64,000 bases of DNA from Chryseobacterium viscerum (GTDB lineage: Bacteria; Bacteroidota; Bacteroidia; Flavobacteriales; Weeksellaceae). The notes beneath the pieces were generated by a model. It saw only the letters and a list, made by a program, of their open reading frames with translations. It did not search any database and was not told the origin of the DNA. Made by a program: the position numbers and the translations under genes. Below, one piece after another: positions 1 to 8,095 of the stretch. Each line of letters starts with the position of its first letter. Within the stretch, counting starts at the first letter, position 1. The DNA lies in contig NZ_JAPDFT010000002.1 of NCBI RefSeq assembly GCF_025949665.1, positions 124,001 to 188,000 on the forward strand. Direction: 5' to 3'.

Positions 1-539
1 AAATAGCTTACCGAGGAAGTTCTGAAGGAATTATCGGGATCTACCAGGCAAAAGAAACTCCGCTTTCATCATTTATTCCTAAAGAAGATTCTACGATAAT
101 TATTGTTGAAGGCATAGAAAAACCGGGAAATCTTGGAGCTATTTTAAGAAGTTGTGAAGCGTTTGGAGTAGATGCACTGATTGTTGCTGACGGAAAAACA
201 GATTTTTACAATCCTAATGTGATCAGATCCAGTGTGGGCTGCCTTTTCGGAATGGAAGTATATCAGGCTGAAAATGAAGAAACATTGGAATTTCTTCAAA
301 AAAACAGTTTCAATATTTACACTACACTTATGGATGAAAGTGCTGAAGATCTTTATAAGAGAGATTTCAGACAGCGTTCAGCAGTATTATTCGGTACTGA
401 ACATTCCGGATTGAGTGATTTCTGGATAGGAAAAGGAAAAAACACTTTGATTCCTATGGCCGGAAGTATTGATTCTTTAAATCTGAGCAATGCAGTGGCG
501 ATTACCTGCTATGAATCTTTAAAACAAAAGAAAGGATAA
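1..539 (+). CDS. TrmH/SpoU-family RNA 2'-O-ribose methyltransferase (5' end outside the window)
   Basis: The reading frame is open from base 3 and ends at 539, so the N-terminus lies before the window. About 178 residues are visible. They hold the three SpoU motifs of the knotted methyltransferase fold: EGIEKPGNLGAILRSCEAFG near the middle, VLFGTEHSGLSD, and IPMAGSIDSLNLSNAVAI near the C-terminus. Family members transfer a methyl group from SAM to a ribose 2'-OH of rRNA or tRNA. The visible part is about the size of the catalytic domain, so a substrate-binding N-terminal domain is probably what is missing. The family assignment is secure; the RNA target cannot be told from this fragment. Confidence 0.9.
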   Translation, partial: IAYRGSSEGIIGIYQAKETPLSSFIPKEDSTIIIVEGIEKPGNLGAILRSCEAFGVDALIVADGKTDFYNPNVIRSSVGCLFGMEVYQAENEETLEFLQKNSFNIYTTLMDESAEDLYKRDFRQRSAVLFGTEHSGLSDFWIGKGKNTLIPMAGSIDSLNLSNAVAITCYESLKQKKG

Positions 540-613
540 TAATTTTGGACTTTATCCTATGTAGCTTTTTATAAAATAAGATTGCTTCGCCTTCGGCCCG
601 CAATGGCTAAGCA

Positions 614-648
614 TAAAAAAACCGTCTCACTGAGTGAAACGGTTCTTT
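614..648 (-). terminator. Intrinsic terminator shared by convergent genes
   Basis: The arms AACCGTCTCAC and GTGAAACGGTT fold around a 3-nt loop. The single C/A mismatch on the plus strand becomes a G-U pair on the minus strand. The A-run at 614-620 gives a U-run in minus transcripts, so the element mainly serves the lipoprotein gene at 671-1012. Confidence 0.8.
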
Positions 649-670
649 TATTGTTAAGCGTATGCTAGAA

Positions 671-1012
671 TTATTTCTTAGCAGCGTCTTTTGCAGCATC
701 TTTAGCAGCGTCAGCAGCTCCTTTAGCAGCATCAGCAGCTCCTTTAGCAGCTTCTCCAGCTCCTTTAGCAGCATCTTTAGCAACTTCAGCACCAGCAGCA
801 GTTGTAGCAGCAGCAGCATCTTTAGTAGCTTCTACAGCAGTAGTTGCAGCAGAATCAACAACTTTAGCAGCTGAATCAGAAACTACAGCAGCAGAATCAG
901 CTACAGTAGCAGCAGCAGAATCAGTTGCTCCTTCAGTAGAAGTAGCTTCAGTTTTTTTACAAGCAACTAGAGAGATTGCAGCGATAGCAGCTACGAATAA
1001 TGACTTTTTCAT
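671..1012 (-). CDS. Alanine-rich repetitive lipoprotein
   Basis: This is a 113-residue protein with a type II signal peptide; the lipobox SLVAC puts the lipid-anchored cysteine near residue 18. The rest is almost only Ala, Lys, Asp, Glu, Gly, Ser and Thr. The first half carries DSAA-type repeats and the second half AAKGAADAAK-type repeats of about 7-11 residues. Such a pattern favours a long, charged amphipathic helix, as in LEA-like or Lpp-like proteins. No catalytic motif is present. The gene is monocistronic, with a TAnnTTTG box upstream and a terminator downstream. An anchoring or stress-protection role in the outer membrane is only a guess. The Ser-rich frame on the opposite strand is its mirror image and is not a gene. 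Confidence 0.8.
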   Translation of the reverse strand: MKKSLFVAAIAAISLVACKKTEATSTEGATDSAAATVADSAAVVSDSAAKVVDSAATTAVEATKDAAAATTAAGAEVAKDAAKGAGEAAKGAADAAKGAADAAKDAAKDAAKK

Positions 1013-1081
1013 AATAAATTAAATTTAATTTTGTTAATATTGTTTTATAAAATTTTCTTCTGTTCTGTTATTTGAACAAGA

Positions 1082-1089
1082 CAAAGGTA
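1082..1089 (-). promoter_or_regulatory. Promoter -7 box of the Ala-rich lipoprotein gene
   Basis: On the minus strand this reads TACCTTTG, matching TAnnTTTG, 70 bp before the start codon. A clear -33 TTG is not seen. Confidence 0.55.
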
Positions 1090-1104
1090 TAGCAGATAGA
1101 AAAT

Positions 1105-1135
1105 TTGTTTATGAAAAATAATTGTAATACCTTTG
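1105..1135 (+). promoter_or_regulatory. Promoter of the 1196 gene
   Basis: TTG at 1105-1107, a 20-nt spacer and TACCTTTG at 1128-1135 match the Bacteroidetes housekeeping promoter. It predicts a leader of about 55 nt before the TTG start at 1196. Confidence 0.65.
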
Positions 1136-1195
1136 TAAAATAGTTTTACAAAAAAACATAACTGATAATCAACAATTTAATTATTTTTTGAAAAA

Positions 1196-2377
1196 TTGAC
1201 AGATTTAGATCTATTACACTTTGAGCAGCTAAAAAAGGATGTTCAGGGTCAATACTTAAAAGAACATACCCCTTCGCAGGATGATATATCCAAGTGGAAG
1301 GGTATTGATATAATATATTTTCAGGAAGACCTGCGCAAAAAAGCAAAAGGTAACATCAGTGAAAAGTCATTTTATACGTATTTCAAAAGTTCGCCGGTTA
1401 CCAAATTACCAAGGATAGATATGCTCAATTTACTGAGTATTTATGCGGGTTACGACTCTTGGTATGAGTTTAAGAAACTGCATCTTTTTGCAGGTGAACT
1501 GCTTCAGGAAAATGAGAATTTGGAGGAGGAAGAAATCAGTGAATTAGAAAAAACAGTTTCTGAAGCTCCTGAACTTCCAAAAACTGAAAATCAGCCTAAA
1601 AAAGTTGAAATCCGCACCCCGGAAAACAATGATTTACAAAAATCAGCTACTGACAATCAACAGATTACACAAAATAAGAGCACTACTCAGGAAATTGAAA
1701 TTTCATCTGTTCCGCCTAAGAAAAATTTCTTCAAAAAGAACGCCTGGGCATTGGTTACTTCCGTTTTGATTACCATCACTGGTCTTTTAGGATTTAAAGA
1801 TGTCCTTTTTTCAAAAACTTATAAATATTGTTTCATCGATAAAGACAGAGGAGTTTCCGTGATCAACACTTTAGAAATAATGGTGGTGAAGGAAAATGAA
1901 TCCCCATTGATGTACAAAATAAAACCTGGTGAGTGTTTTTATTATTCTACTAAGGATAAAAATTTAAAAATGCGCATAAGTGCTCCTTTCTACGAACCTC
2001 TGGAAGTCAATAGAAACCTTGAGAATGCACCTGAAGAGGAAAAAATAGAACTAAAGCCGGACGATTACAAGATGGCAGTGTACTATTTCTCAATAAAAGA
2101 CATCAAAGGAGGAAATCCGGACGAACAGGTTGCTCTTATTAAGCAGAAAAGAAATCAGCTGGAAAATCTGATCAGCAGTAATGCTGTGATCTATCAGGTA
2201 TATGACAATGATACCTACGGAATAGAAAGACTGGATAAACAGAAATACATCACTCTGGTAACCACTCCTACAACTTCACTGAAAAACCTGAATGTAATAG
2301 AAATGAAAAAGGATAACAAAGGAAAGATTGTATCCATTAAATTTAAAATTGCTACCACAAATGAAAAGAATAAGTAA
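1196..2377 (+). CDS. Single-pass membrane protein with an N-terminal helical (HTH-like) domain, function unknown
   Basis: The protein has 393 residues. Residues about 1-100 form a predicted cytosolic helical domain containing LPRIDMLNLLSIYAGY, a layout I associate with uncharacterised Bacteroidetes regulators. A Glu/Gln/Thr-rich linker follows, then one membrane span (about residues 183-205, WALVTSVLITITGLLGF), and a roughly 190-residue domain on the other side of the membrane. There is no cleavable signal peptide, so the N-terminus is probably inside. The start is TTG: an in-frame stop lies 15 nt upstream and the first in-frame ATG comes about 80 codons later, inside the conserved region. 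The lipoprotein gene that follows overlaps it by 17 nt, suggesting the two work together. A membrane-linked sensor is an inference. Confidence 0.75.
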   Translation: MTDLDLLHFEQLKKDVQGQYLKEHTPSQDDISKWKGIDIIYFQEDLRKKAKGNISEKSFYTYFKSSPVTKLPRIDMLNLLSIYAGYDSWYEFKKLHLFAGELLQENENLEEEEISELEKTVSEAPELPKTENQPKKVEIRTPENNDLQKSATDNQQITQNKSTTQEIEISSVPPKKNFFKKNAWALVTSVLITITGLLGFKDVLFSKTYKYCFIDKDRGVSVINTLEIMVVKENESPLMYKIKPGECFYYSTKDKNLKMRISAPFYEPLEVNRNLENAPEEEKIELKPDDYKMAVYYFSIKDIKGGNPDEQVALIKQKRNQLENLISSNAVIYQVYDNDTYGIERLDKQKYITLVTTPTTSLKNLNVIEMKKDNKGKIVSIKFKIATTNEKNK

Positions 2378-2942
2378 TTTTTTAATTTTCACTGTGCTTC
2401 TGACATTATTTATTGCCTGTAATAATAAAACCTCAGAGGTAAGTGACCTCGATAAGCTACGAAACAGCAACAATGAAAAGAGTTATCCTGCAGTGCAGAT
2501 GGACAGCATGCAAGCAATCAACTCAATTACCAAACAGAAGGTTCAGGAACTTTTTGACCTTTCTACTCTTTACCTGTCCGGAAACAGAAATACAGAAATA
2601 GATACCGTTATTTATTCACAAATGGAAAGCTATTTCCATAAACCGGATTCTTTGACATTTAAAAGATTACTAAAGGAACTGGATAGCATGAAAGTAAAAA
2701 CAGCAAAGGTGAGCAATCTGAATGTTTATAAAGAGTTCTATAAAAAAGACACATTGGACTATGCTAAGTTTAATGTAGAGTACTTTGACAATAAGAATAA
2801 GTCCCTGGGAAGCTTTGAGAAGAATGCACAGTATATCCTGCTGTCTACTTCCAAGCTCAAAAAGGAATTTAAATTCTACTTTTTGGATTTTTATTCCAAA
2901 CCGCTTAAGAAAGACAGCACTTCCGTAGGAGTAACCAAATAG
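2361..2942 (+). CDS. Lipoprotein of unknown function, coupled to the preceding membrane protein
   Basis: This 193-residue protein begins with a signal peptide ending in the lipobox LFIAC. The mature part is charged and mostly helical, with no recognised motif. The ATG at 2361 is preferred over an upstream in-frame ATG at 2328 because it places the lipoprotein signal at the N-terminus. The start lies inside the end of the previous gene (17-nt overlap), which supports translational coupling. The 3' end overlaps the convergent folate gene by 52 bp, so the two transcripts are complementary there. I do not recognise the family. Confidence 0.75.
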   Translation: MKRISNFLIFTVLLTLFIACNNKTSEVSDLDKLRNSNNEKSYPAVQMDSMQAINSITKQKVQELFDLSTLYLSGNRNTEIDTVIYSQMESYFHKPDSLTFKRLLKELDSMKVKTAKVSNLNVYKEFYKKDTLDYAKFNVEYFDNKNKSLGSFEKNAQYILLSTSKLKKEFKFYFLDFYSKPLKKDSTSVGVTK

Positions 2943-3466
2943 TCAACGGGAATATCATTTTCCCAGACATCATCCACATATTCATCGGGGTCAAAATAAT
3001 TGACTCCGATTTTTTTGGTATCTGTTGAAACGTTCCGGAATAACCCATCATAAAAACCTTTCCCATATCCTACCCTATTTCCTTTTCTGTCACAGTACAG
3101 CAATGGCGTAATCACATATTGAAAGTTATTTTCATCCGAATCTTCATTAGAAACAGGCTCAGAAATCCCCCAGCGGCTGGTTTCAAAAACAGTATCTTCA
3201 AAAATTTCAATATTAATAAGCTTATCATCTACAATTTTAGGGACATAAACACGGATATTCTTCGCTAAAAAATAGTGAATGAAGATTTGGGTATCAATTT
3301 CATTTCTTGCCAGGATCGGGATAAAAACATGTACTTTCTCTCCTTCCTGCGGGTTGAAGTAATGAATGAAATTTTCAAAAATCTTTTCAGATAACAAGAA
3401 AGCCTCATCTGGAGACAAGGCTTTTCTTTTTTGGGTATATTTTTTTCTAAGCTCAGCTTTTAGCAT
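2891..3466 (-). CDS. 5-formyltetrahydrofolate cyclo-ligase
   Basis: The 191-residue product matches the MTHFS/YgfA family, which converts 5-formyl-THF to 5,10-methenyl-THF with ATP and so returns a stored or inhibitory folate to the one-carbon pool. Visible marks are the basic N-terminus KAELRKKYTQKRKAL, the VFIPILARNEIDT strand region and the family signature GNRVGYGKGFYDGLF near residues 130-145. The length is normal for the family (about 180-200). It is cytosolic. The gene has its own ATG and its 3' end overlaps the convergent lipoprotein gene by 52 bp. Confidence 0.92.
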   Translation of the reverse strand: MLKAELRKKYTQKRKALSPDEAFLLSEKIFENFIHYFNPQEGEKVHVFIPILARNEIDTQIFIHYFLAKNIRVYVPKIVDDKLINIEIFEDTVFETSRWGISEPVSNEDSDENNFQYVITPLLYCDRKGNRVGYGKGFYDGLFRNVSTDTKKIGVNYFDPDEYVDDVWENDIPVDYLVTPTEVLSFLSGLE

Positions 3467-3537
3467 AATTATTAAGTTATTTTAACTGAAATAATTTTTA
3501 CCGGACAAGCTTTTTCAGCTTTATCGTTTATTCCTGA

Positions 3538-4899
3538 TTATGCGTTTTGCACAATTCTGTACAGCTTATCAGATAAACGAACTCTGAATGGAAGTTCGAA
3601 AGTGATCTGATCTCCAATTTTTGCTGTTTCACAAGGCCCTCCATTTGCATAGATTTCAGTAATGGTAATTTCCTGTTCTCCGGTTGTAGGACCTGAAATT
3701 AATACTTTATCTCCTACTGACAAATCTTTTTGTTCAATTAAGAACTGTGCAATTTTTGATTTTGAGAAATAATGCTCTGCTTTTCCAATCAGTTCTTTTT
3801 TAACAGCAATCTTTTGACGGATATTCTTTGTTTCAGCTTTTGCTAAAGGCTTATCTGACAAATCACCTGAATTTTTAAATTTCAGGGCATCAGATTTTCC
3901 TTTTCTGAATACTTTATTTCCAACTTGTAACCCTTTTCTTAGCTTCACCTGTTCATCCCAAGGCAGATGTACAATATCCAGACATTCTGTAGAACAGCAG
4001 TTTTCCATTGCTGCTTTACATTCATCACATTGGATAAATAAAAGGTGGCATGCATCATTGGCACAGTTGGTATGGTTATCACAAGGTTTTCCACACTGGT
4101 GGCATTGTGCAATAATATCGTTTGTAATTCTTTCCCCTAAACGGTGGTCAAATACAAAGTTTTTACCAATAAATTTACTTTCTATTCCTTCTTCTTTAAT
4201 CTGGCGGGTATACTCAATGATCCCTCCTTCCAATTGGTAAACATTTTTAAAACCCTGATGTTTAAAGTAAGCACTGGCTTTTTCGCAACGGATACCTCCG
4301 GTACAGTACATCAAAAGGTTTTTATCTTCTTTAAAGTCTTGTAACTGTTCATTGATAATCGGTAAACTTTCTCTGAAGTTTTCCACATCCGGAGTAATAG
4401 CGCCTTCAAAGTGGCCTACTTCACTTTCATAGTGATTTCTGAAATCTACAACGATGGTATTCGGATCTTCAAGTAAACTATTGAACTCCTGAGCTTTTAA
4501 GTGAATTCCTTTATTGGTTACATCAAAAGTTTCGTCATTCAAACCATCAGCAACAATTTTATTTCTAACCTTGATTGTTAGTTTTAAAAAAGAATAGTTA
4601 TCCTGGTCAACAGCGACATTCAAACGGATTCCTTTCATAAAATCATAAACTTCCAGCGTATTTCGAAAAGCCTCAAACTGATCCGCAGGAACACTCATCT
4701 GAGCATTGATTCCTTCTTTTGCTACATAAATACGGCCAAGTGCATCCAGTGCATTCCAGGCAATAAATAATTCGTCGCGAAATTTTTTGGGATCTTCAAT
4801 TTTGGCATACGCATAGAAAGACAAAGTAAGACGGTCTTTACCGGCTTCATCAATAAGTTGAGCTCTTTCTTCTGCGCTTAAGGTGTTATACAGTTGCAT
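3538..4899 (-). CDS. trhO: tRNA uridine-34 hydroxylase TrhO with an additional U32-peptidase-like C-terminal domain
   Basis: TrhO (YceA) makes 5-hydroxyuridine at tRNA position 34 using oxygen. In order: an N-terminal ferredoxin/acylphosphatase-like domain (residues 1-130), a rhodanese domain (about 140-240) with the loop CTGGIRC and predicted catalytic Cys199, and a cysteine-rich zinc-binding segment (about 262-308, several CxxC pairs). E. coli TrhO is about 350 residues; this protein has 453. Residues 374-453, including VGDKVLISGPTTGEQEITI and ending RLSDKLYRIV, resemble the C-terminal domain of U32 proteins such as TrhP (YegQ), which makes the same base by a different route. The assignment of the first 310 residues is strong; the origin of the tail is inferred from remembered family patterns. 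Confidence 0.9.
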   Translation of the reverse strand: MQLYNTLSAEERAQLIDEAGKDRLTLSFYAYAKIEDPKKFRDELFIAWNALDALGRIYVAKEGINAQMSVPADQFEAFRNTLEVYDFMKGIRLNVAVDQDNYSFLKLTIKVRNKIVADGLNDETFDVTNKGIHLKAQEFNSLLEDPNTIVVDFRNHYESEVGHFEGAITPDVENFRESLPIINEQLQDFKEDKNLLMYCTGGIRCEKASAYFKHQGFKNVYQLEGGIIEYTRQIKEEGIESKFIGKNFVFDHRLGERITNDIIAQCHQCGKPCDNHTNCANDACHLLFIQCDECKAAMENCCSTECLDIVHLPWDEQVKLRKGLQVGNKVFRKGKSDALKFKNSGDLSDKPLAKAETKNIRQKIAVKKELIGKAEHYFSKSKIAQFLIEQKDLSVGDKVLISGPTTGEQEITITEIYANGGPCETAKIGDQITFELPFRVRLSDKLYRIVQNA

Positions 4900-5262
4900 G
4901 CTATAAACGTTTTAAGTGAGAATAAAATTTTTGCAAAGATAAGAATTTTTGAATTAAGTATCTTTATGACACAAATCACAGGTAATGAATAACGAGTGGA
5001 TAACATTGAATATTTAGTAATAAATAATGGAAAATAGAGTGTACTTTACACTCTAAAATCTGACATATTTTCTTTAATATTTTTTTAAGCTTTGTTAACT
5101 ATGACATTAACAATTATGACATAAGATATAAAATGACATAATAGCCGTTAAATTTTAGTTAAAATTGAAACATAGCATACTAATTGCTTACTTATTTAAC
5201 ATTAAATTTGTTTACTCAAAAACATAAAAAAGAAATTAATTAATAAACAAGAAAGATATACA
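4900..5262. other. Divergent AT-rich intergenic region between trhO and htrA
   Basis: These 363 bp hold no credible ORF. The htrA promoter is at 5184-5210. The repeated ATGACATAA-like words around 5100-5145 are noted, but I could not assign them a function. Confidence 0.5.
5184..5210 (+). promoter_or_regulatory. Promoter of htrA
   Basis: TAAATTTG at 5203-5210 matches TAnnTTTG, with TTG at 5184-5186 (16-nt spacer, a little short). The leader would be about 50 nt. Confidence 0.55.
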
Positions 5263-6798
5263 ATGAAGAGTACTTTAAAAAAACTATTACCATTTGCAGT
5301 AGTAGGAGTAATTTCCGGAGCTACTACCGTTGGAGCCATACAATATTTAGGACACAACTCCAACAATGGAGATCAATCTTATTTCACAACTTCAGCACCT
5401 AATACTTCATTTGCAGGAATGAATACGGGAGCAGTAGGTGACGATTTTGTGAAAGCAGCCAAAACAACTGTTCCGGCTGTAGTTACTATTAAAAATTACC
5501 AAAGCAGAACAGCAAGCAGAGCTTCAGAACAGGATCTGTTCGACTTTTTCTTCGGAGATCCTTTCGGGGGAAGAGGCCAGGGCCAGCAGAGACAGAAGCA
5601 GCAACAGGCTCCTGACAATATGCCATCGGGAATGGGTTCAGGGGTAATCATCTCTCCGGACGGTTACATTATTTCCAACAACCACGTGGTAGCAGGTGCC
5701 AATAAGCTGGAAGTGGTATTAAGCAACAAAAAATCATATATCGCTACTCTTGTAGGAACGGATCCCAATACAGATATATCTCTCTTAAAAATTGAAGAAA
5801 AAGGTCTTCCTTATTTAAATTTTGCGAATTCTGATAATATTGATGTGGGACAATGGGTACTTGCAGTAGGAAATCCACTTGGATTAAACTCTACGGTAAC
5901 AGCAGGTATTGTTTCTGCTAAAGGAAGAGGTATCGGAATTCTAAGCAGCCAGGGAAAAGCAGCTAATCCTATTGAAAGCTTTATCCAGACGGATGCTGCG
6001 ATCAACCCGGGTAACTCAGGAGGAGCTTTGGTGAATACTAATGGAGAGCTAATCGGGATCAACTCTGCAATCCAGTCTACTACAGGATATTATCAGGGAT
6101 ATGGTTTTGCTGTTCCTTCTAACTTAGCCAGAAAAATTGTTGAGGATATCAAGAAATTCGGAATTGTACAGAGAGGATTCTTAGGAGTTCAGTCTTTAGA
6201 TCTTTCAAATGATCAATTGGTAACTTCCTACAATCAGCAATATAAAACCAACTTAAAAATAGGGTCTGGAATCTATATTACAGGGTTTGGTGAGAACAGT
6301 GGTGCAGAAGATGCAGGTCTGAAAAAAGGAGATATTATCACAAAAGTAGACAGCTACGATATCACTGACTTTGCAGATCTCTCTATGTCAATTGGAAGCA
6401 AACGTCCGGGTGATAAAGTACAGGTAACATATTTAAGAAACGGTAAAGAAGGTACTACTACAGTAACGCTTAGAGACCAGAAAGGAGGTACTTCTACGAG
6501 AACTAAAGCTGACCTGAGCGTAACTGAAAAGATTGGATCAGAATTCCAAAGCATTGATGACAGAACGAAGGCATATTACGGCTTAAATAGCGGTGTGGTT
6601 GCTAAAAATGTTATTGAAGGAAGCGAAATGGCTAAAGCAGGAATTGTAGACGGTTATATCATCACTGAAATCAATGGTAAGCCTGTAAATTCACAGAAAG
6701 ATGTGGAAAGTTTACTGAATAAATTCTCAGGAACCGCACAAATAAAATACATGGACGATTACGGAAGAAATTACCAGAGAGGATTCAAAATGCCTTAA
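5263..6798 (+). CDS. Periplasmic HtrA/Deg-family serine protease
   Basis: This 511-residue DegP/DegQ-type protease degrades or refolds misfolded envelope proteins. After an N-terminal hydrophobic segment (about residues 10-28) comes a trypsin-like domain with the complete triad: His141 in SNNHVVAG, Asp171 in DPNTDISLLKI and Ser252 in NPGNSGGAL. Two PDZ domains follow, roughly 300-395 and 420-505, as in DegP/DegQ rather than single-PDZ DegS. The loop near residues 100-120 is rich in Gln, Gly and Arg, as is usual for the LA loop. The first membrane segment may be a signal peptide or an anchor. The gene is monocistronic, with its own promoter and terminator. Confidence 0.95.
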   Translation: MKSTLKKLLPFAVVGVISGATTVGAIQYLGHNSNNGDQSYFTTSAPNTSFAGMNTGAVGDDFVKAAKTTVPAVVTIKNYQSRTASRASEQDLFDFFFGDPFGGRGQGQQRQKQQQAPDNMPSGMGSGVIISPDGYIISNNHVVAGANKLEVVLSNKKSYIATLVGTDPNTDISLLKIEEKGLPYLNFANSDNIDVGQWVLAVGNPLGLNSTVTAGIVSAKGRGIGILSSQGKAANPIESFIQTDAAINPGNSGGALVNTNGELIGINSAIQSTTGYYQGYGFAVPSNLARKIVEDIKKFGIVQRGFLGVQSLDLSNDQLVTSYNQQYKTNLKIGSGIYITGFGENSGAEDAGLKKGDIITKVDSYDITDFADLSMSIGSKRPGDKVQVTYLRNGKEGTTTVTLRDQKGGTSTRTKADLSVTEKIGSEFQSIDDRTKAYYGLNSGVVAKNVIEGSEMAKAGIVDGYIITEINGKPVNSQKDVESLLNKFSGTAQIKYMDDYGRNYQRGFKMP

Positions 6799-6830
6799 TT
6801 AACTTTTTTGATTTACCATTAAAAAATTAA

Positions 6831-6857
6831 CCATTCTTACTTAAGAATGGTTTTTTT
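6831..6857 (+). terminator. Intrinsic terminator of htrA
   Basis: CCATTCT and AGAATGG form the stem, followed by seven T at 6851-6857. Confidence 0.85.
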
Positions 6858-6936
6858 ATGAAAAAAACAAAGAGTTTTAATCCAAAATAGAAACCTATAT
6901 AAAAAACACATAAAGGCCTGATGATTTATTTTTTTA

Positions 6937-6944
6937 TAAATTTG
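6937..6944 (+). promoter_or_regulatory. -7 box before the GNAT gene
   Basis: TAAATTTG lies 16 nt before the ATG at 6960. This argues against the upstream in-frame ATG at 6921 and predicts a very short leader. Confidence 0.5.
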
Positions 6945-6959
6945 GAAAAACCAAAATGT

Positions 6960-7529
6960 ATGAAAAAAGCTACCTATAAGGATAGAGAAAAGGTCGTCAA
7001 TATTTTATGCCAGGCTTTCATAAATGTTCTTATCCCTAATTCTATCAATTTTGTCATAAAGAATTCAGGCAACAGATATAAGAGATTGAGAGCATTAATG
7101 GAATTTCAATTTGATTTATCAATGCTAAATGGAAGCATATTTCTTAGTGACGATCATAAAGCATGCATTTTATACTTAGACAAATTCCAAATCAGTTTAA
7201 AAAAAATATGGCTTGAAATAAAATTGTTGTTCAAATGTATTGGATTTGAAAATACGTTTAAAATTTTAAAACGAGAAAAACTTTTAGCAATGTTTCATCC
7301 AGAAGAAGAATTTGTTCATTTATGGTTAATGGCTGTAGTTCCTGGTGAACAAGGAAAAGGAATTGGAACAAAACTTTTAAAGGAATCTATGAGTAAATAT
7401 GAGAATGAACTCATATATGTTGAAACAACAACATTAGAAAATAGAACCTTTTATCAACAAAATGGATTTACCATTTTCCATGAAACTTTTGAGTTGTCTT
7501 ACCCTCTTTACTTTTTGAAATATGTTTAA
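6960..7529 (+). CDS. GNAT-family N-acetyltransferase
   Basis: The 189-residue protein has the GNAT motif A acetyl-CoA loop GEQGKGIGTKLL near residue 130, preceded by the strand VHLWLMAVVP and followed by ETTTLENRTFYQQNGF, the usual C-terminal half of the fold. The N-terminal half is divergent. The substrate cannot be predicted. The start at 6960 is chosen over 6921 because a promoter box falls between them. The gene is more AT-rich and Lys/Ile/Phe/Asn-rich than its neighbours and stands alone between two terminators, so recent acquisition is possible but unproven. Confidence 0.8.
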   Translation: MKKATYKDREKVVNILCQAFINVLIPNSINFVIKNSGNRYKRLRALMEFQFDLSMLNGSIFLSDDHKACILYLDKFQISLKKIWLEIKLLFKCIGFENTFKILKREKLLAMFHPEEEFVHLWLMAVVPGEQGKGIGTKLLKESMSKYENELIYVETTTLENRTFYQQNGFTIFHETFELSYPLYFLKYV

Positions 7530-7602
7530 TACAGAAATCTATTCCGCAACATTTATTTATATTATAATATTCTCCTTAAATACTCAACCTTATATCCTAA
7601 AT

Positions 7603-7632
7603 AAAAACGCTGCAGAGATCTGCAGCGTTTTT
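7603..7632. terminator. Bidirectional intrinsic terminator
   Basis: A perfect inverted repeat (AAAACGCTGCAGA, loop GA, then its complement) is flanked by an A-run on the left and a T-run on the right. It serves both the GNAT gene and the minus-strand 7640-8095 gene. Confidence 0.88.
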
Positions 7633-7639
7633 TTATTAT

Positions 7640-8095
7640 TTATTTAGGCTTATTCATTTTTTCAGCAATTCTTTTCTGCTTGTTCCGCTCATAAATAACT
7701 TCTACAATCTTACCCCCAATCCAGGAAAACGGAAAGAATGTAAGAAAAATAGAGATCTTATAAAATGTAGGATGGTAAGGAAATATAATTACATCCAGCA
7801 TAGCGATAAAGAGCATAATAAAACCGATCAGAATAGCATAAGCTACTTTAGCGTATTTAACAATGATAGCCGTTGCAACACCTCCAATAGTAGTTCCCAA
7901 TCCGGAAATAAACAACAGGAAGCCAAAAAATGCCTGATCATCTTTCATACTGAAAAGAAACCTCTGCCAGTGCTCAAACGGAGCAAAAGCCTCAAAAGTA
8001 ACCCATTGCGGAAAAACCCTTATACCAAGAGTAATAATAAGCCCTGCAATACCAAGACCTACCAGAACCGCAATTGTATTTCTTATAAAATTCAT
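7640..8095 (-). CDS. Four-helix integral membrane protein of unknown function
   Basis: This 151-residue protein has four hydrophobic segments, around residues 5-25, 55-80, 85-107 and 112-132, and a basic C-terminal tail (YERNKQKRIAEKMNKPK) that is probably cytosolic. No catalytic motif is visible. Its ATG overlaps the stop of ridA by one base (TAATG), indicating translational coupling. I do not recognise a named family. Confidence 0.75.
   Translation of the reverse strand: MNFIRNTIAVLVGLGIAGLIITLGIRVFPQWVTFEAFAPFEHWQRFLFSMKDDQAFFGFLLFISGLGTTIGGVATAIIVKYAKVAYAILIGFIMLFIAMLDVIIFPYHPTFYKISIFLTFFPFSWIGGKIVEVIYERNKQKRIAEKMNKPK

Noticed and set aside
662..874. Serine-rich open frame on the plus strand
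   Set aside because: It is the antisense of the Ala-rich repeats (GCA/GCT codons read as TGC/AGC-type), so it is a composition artefact.
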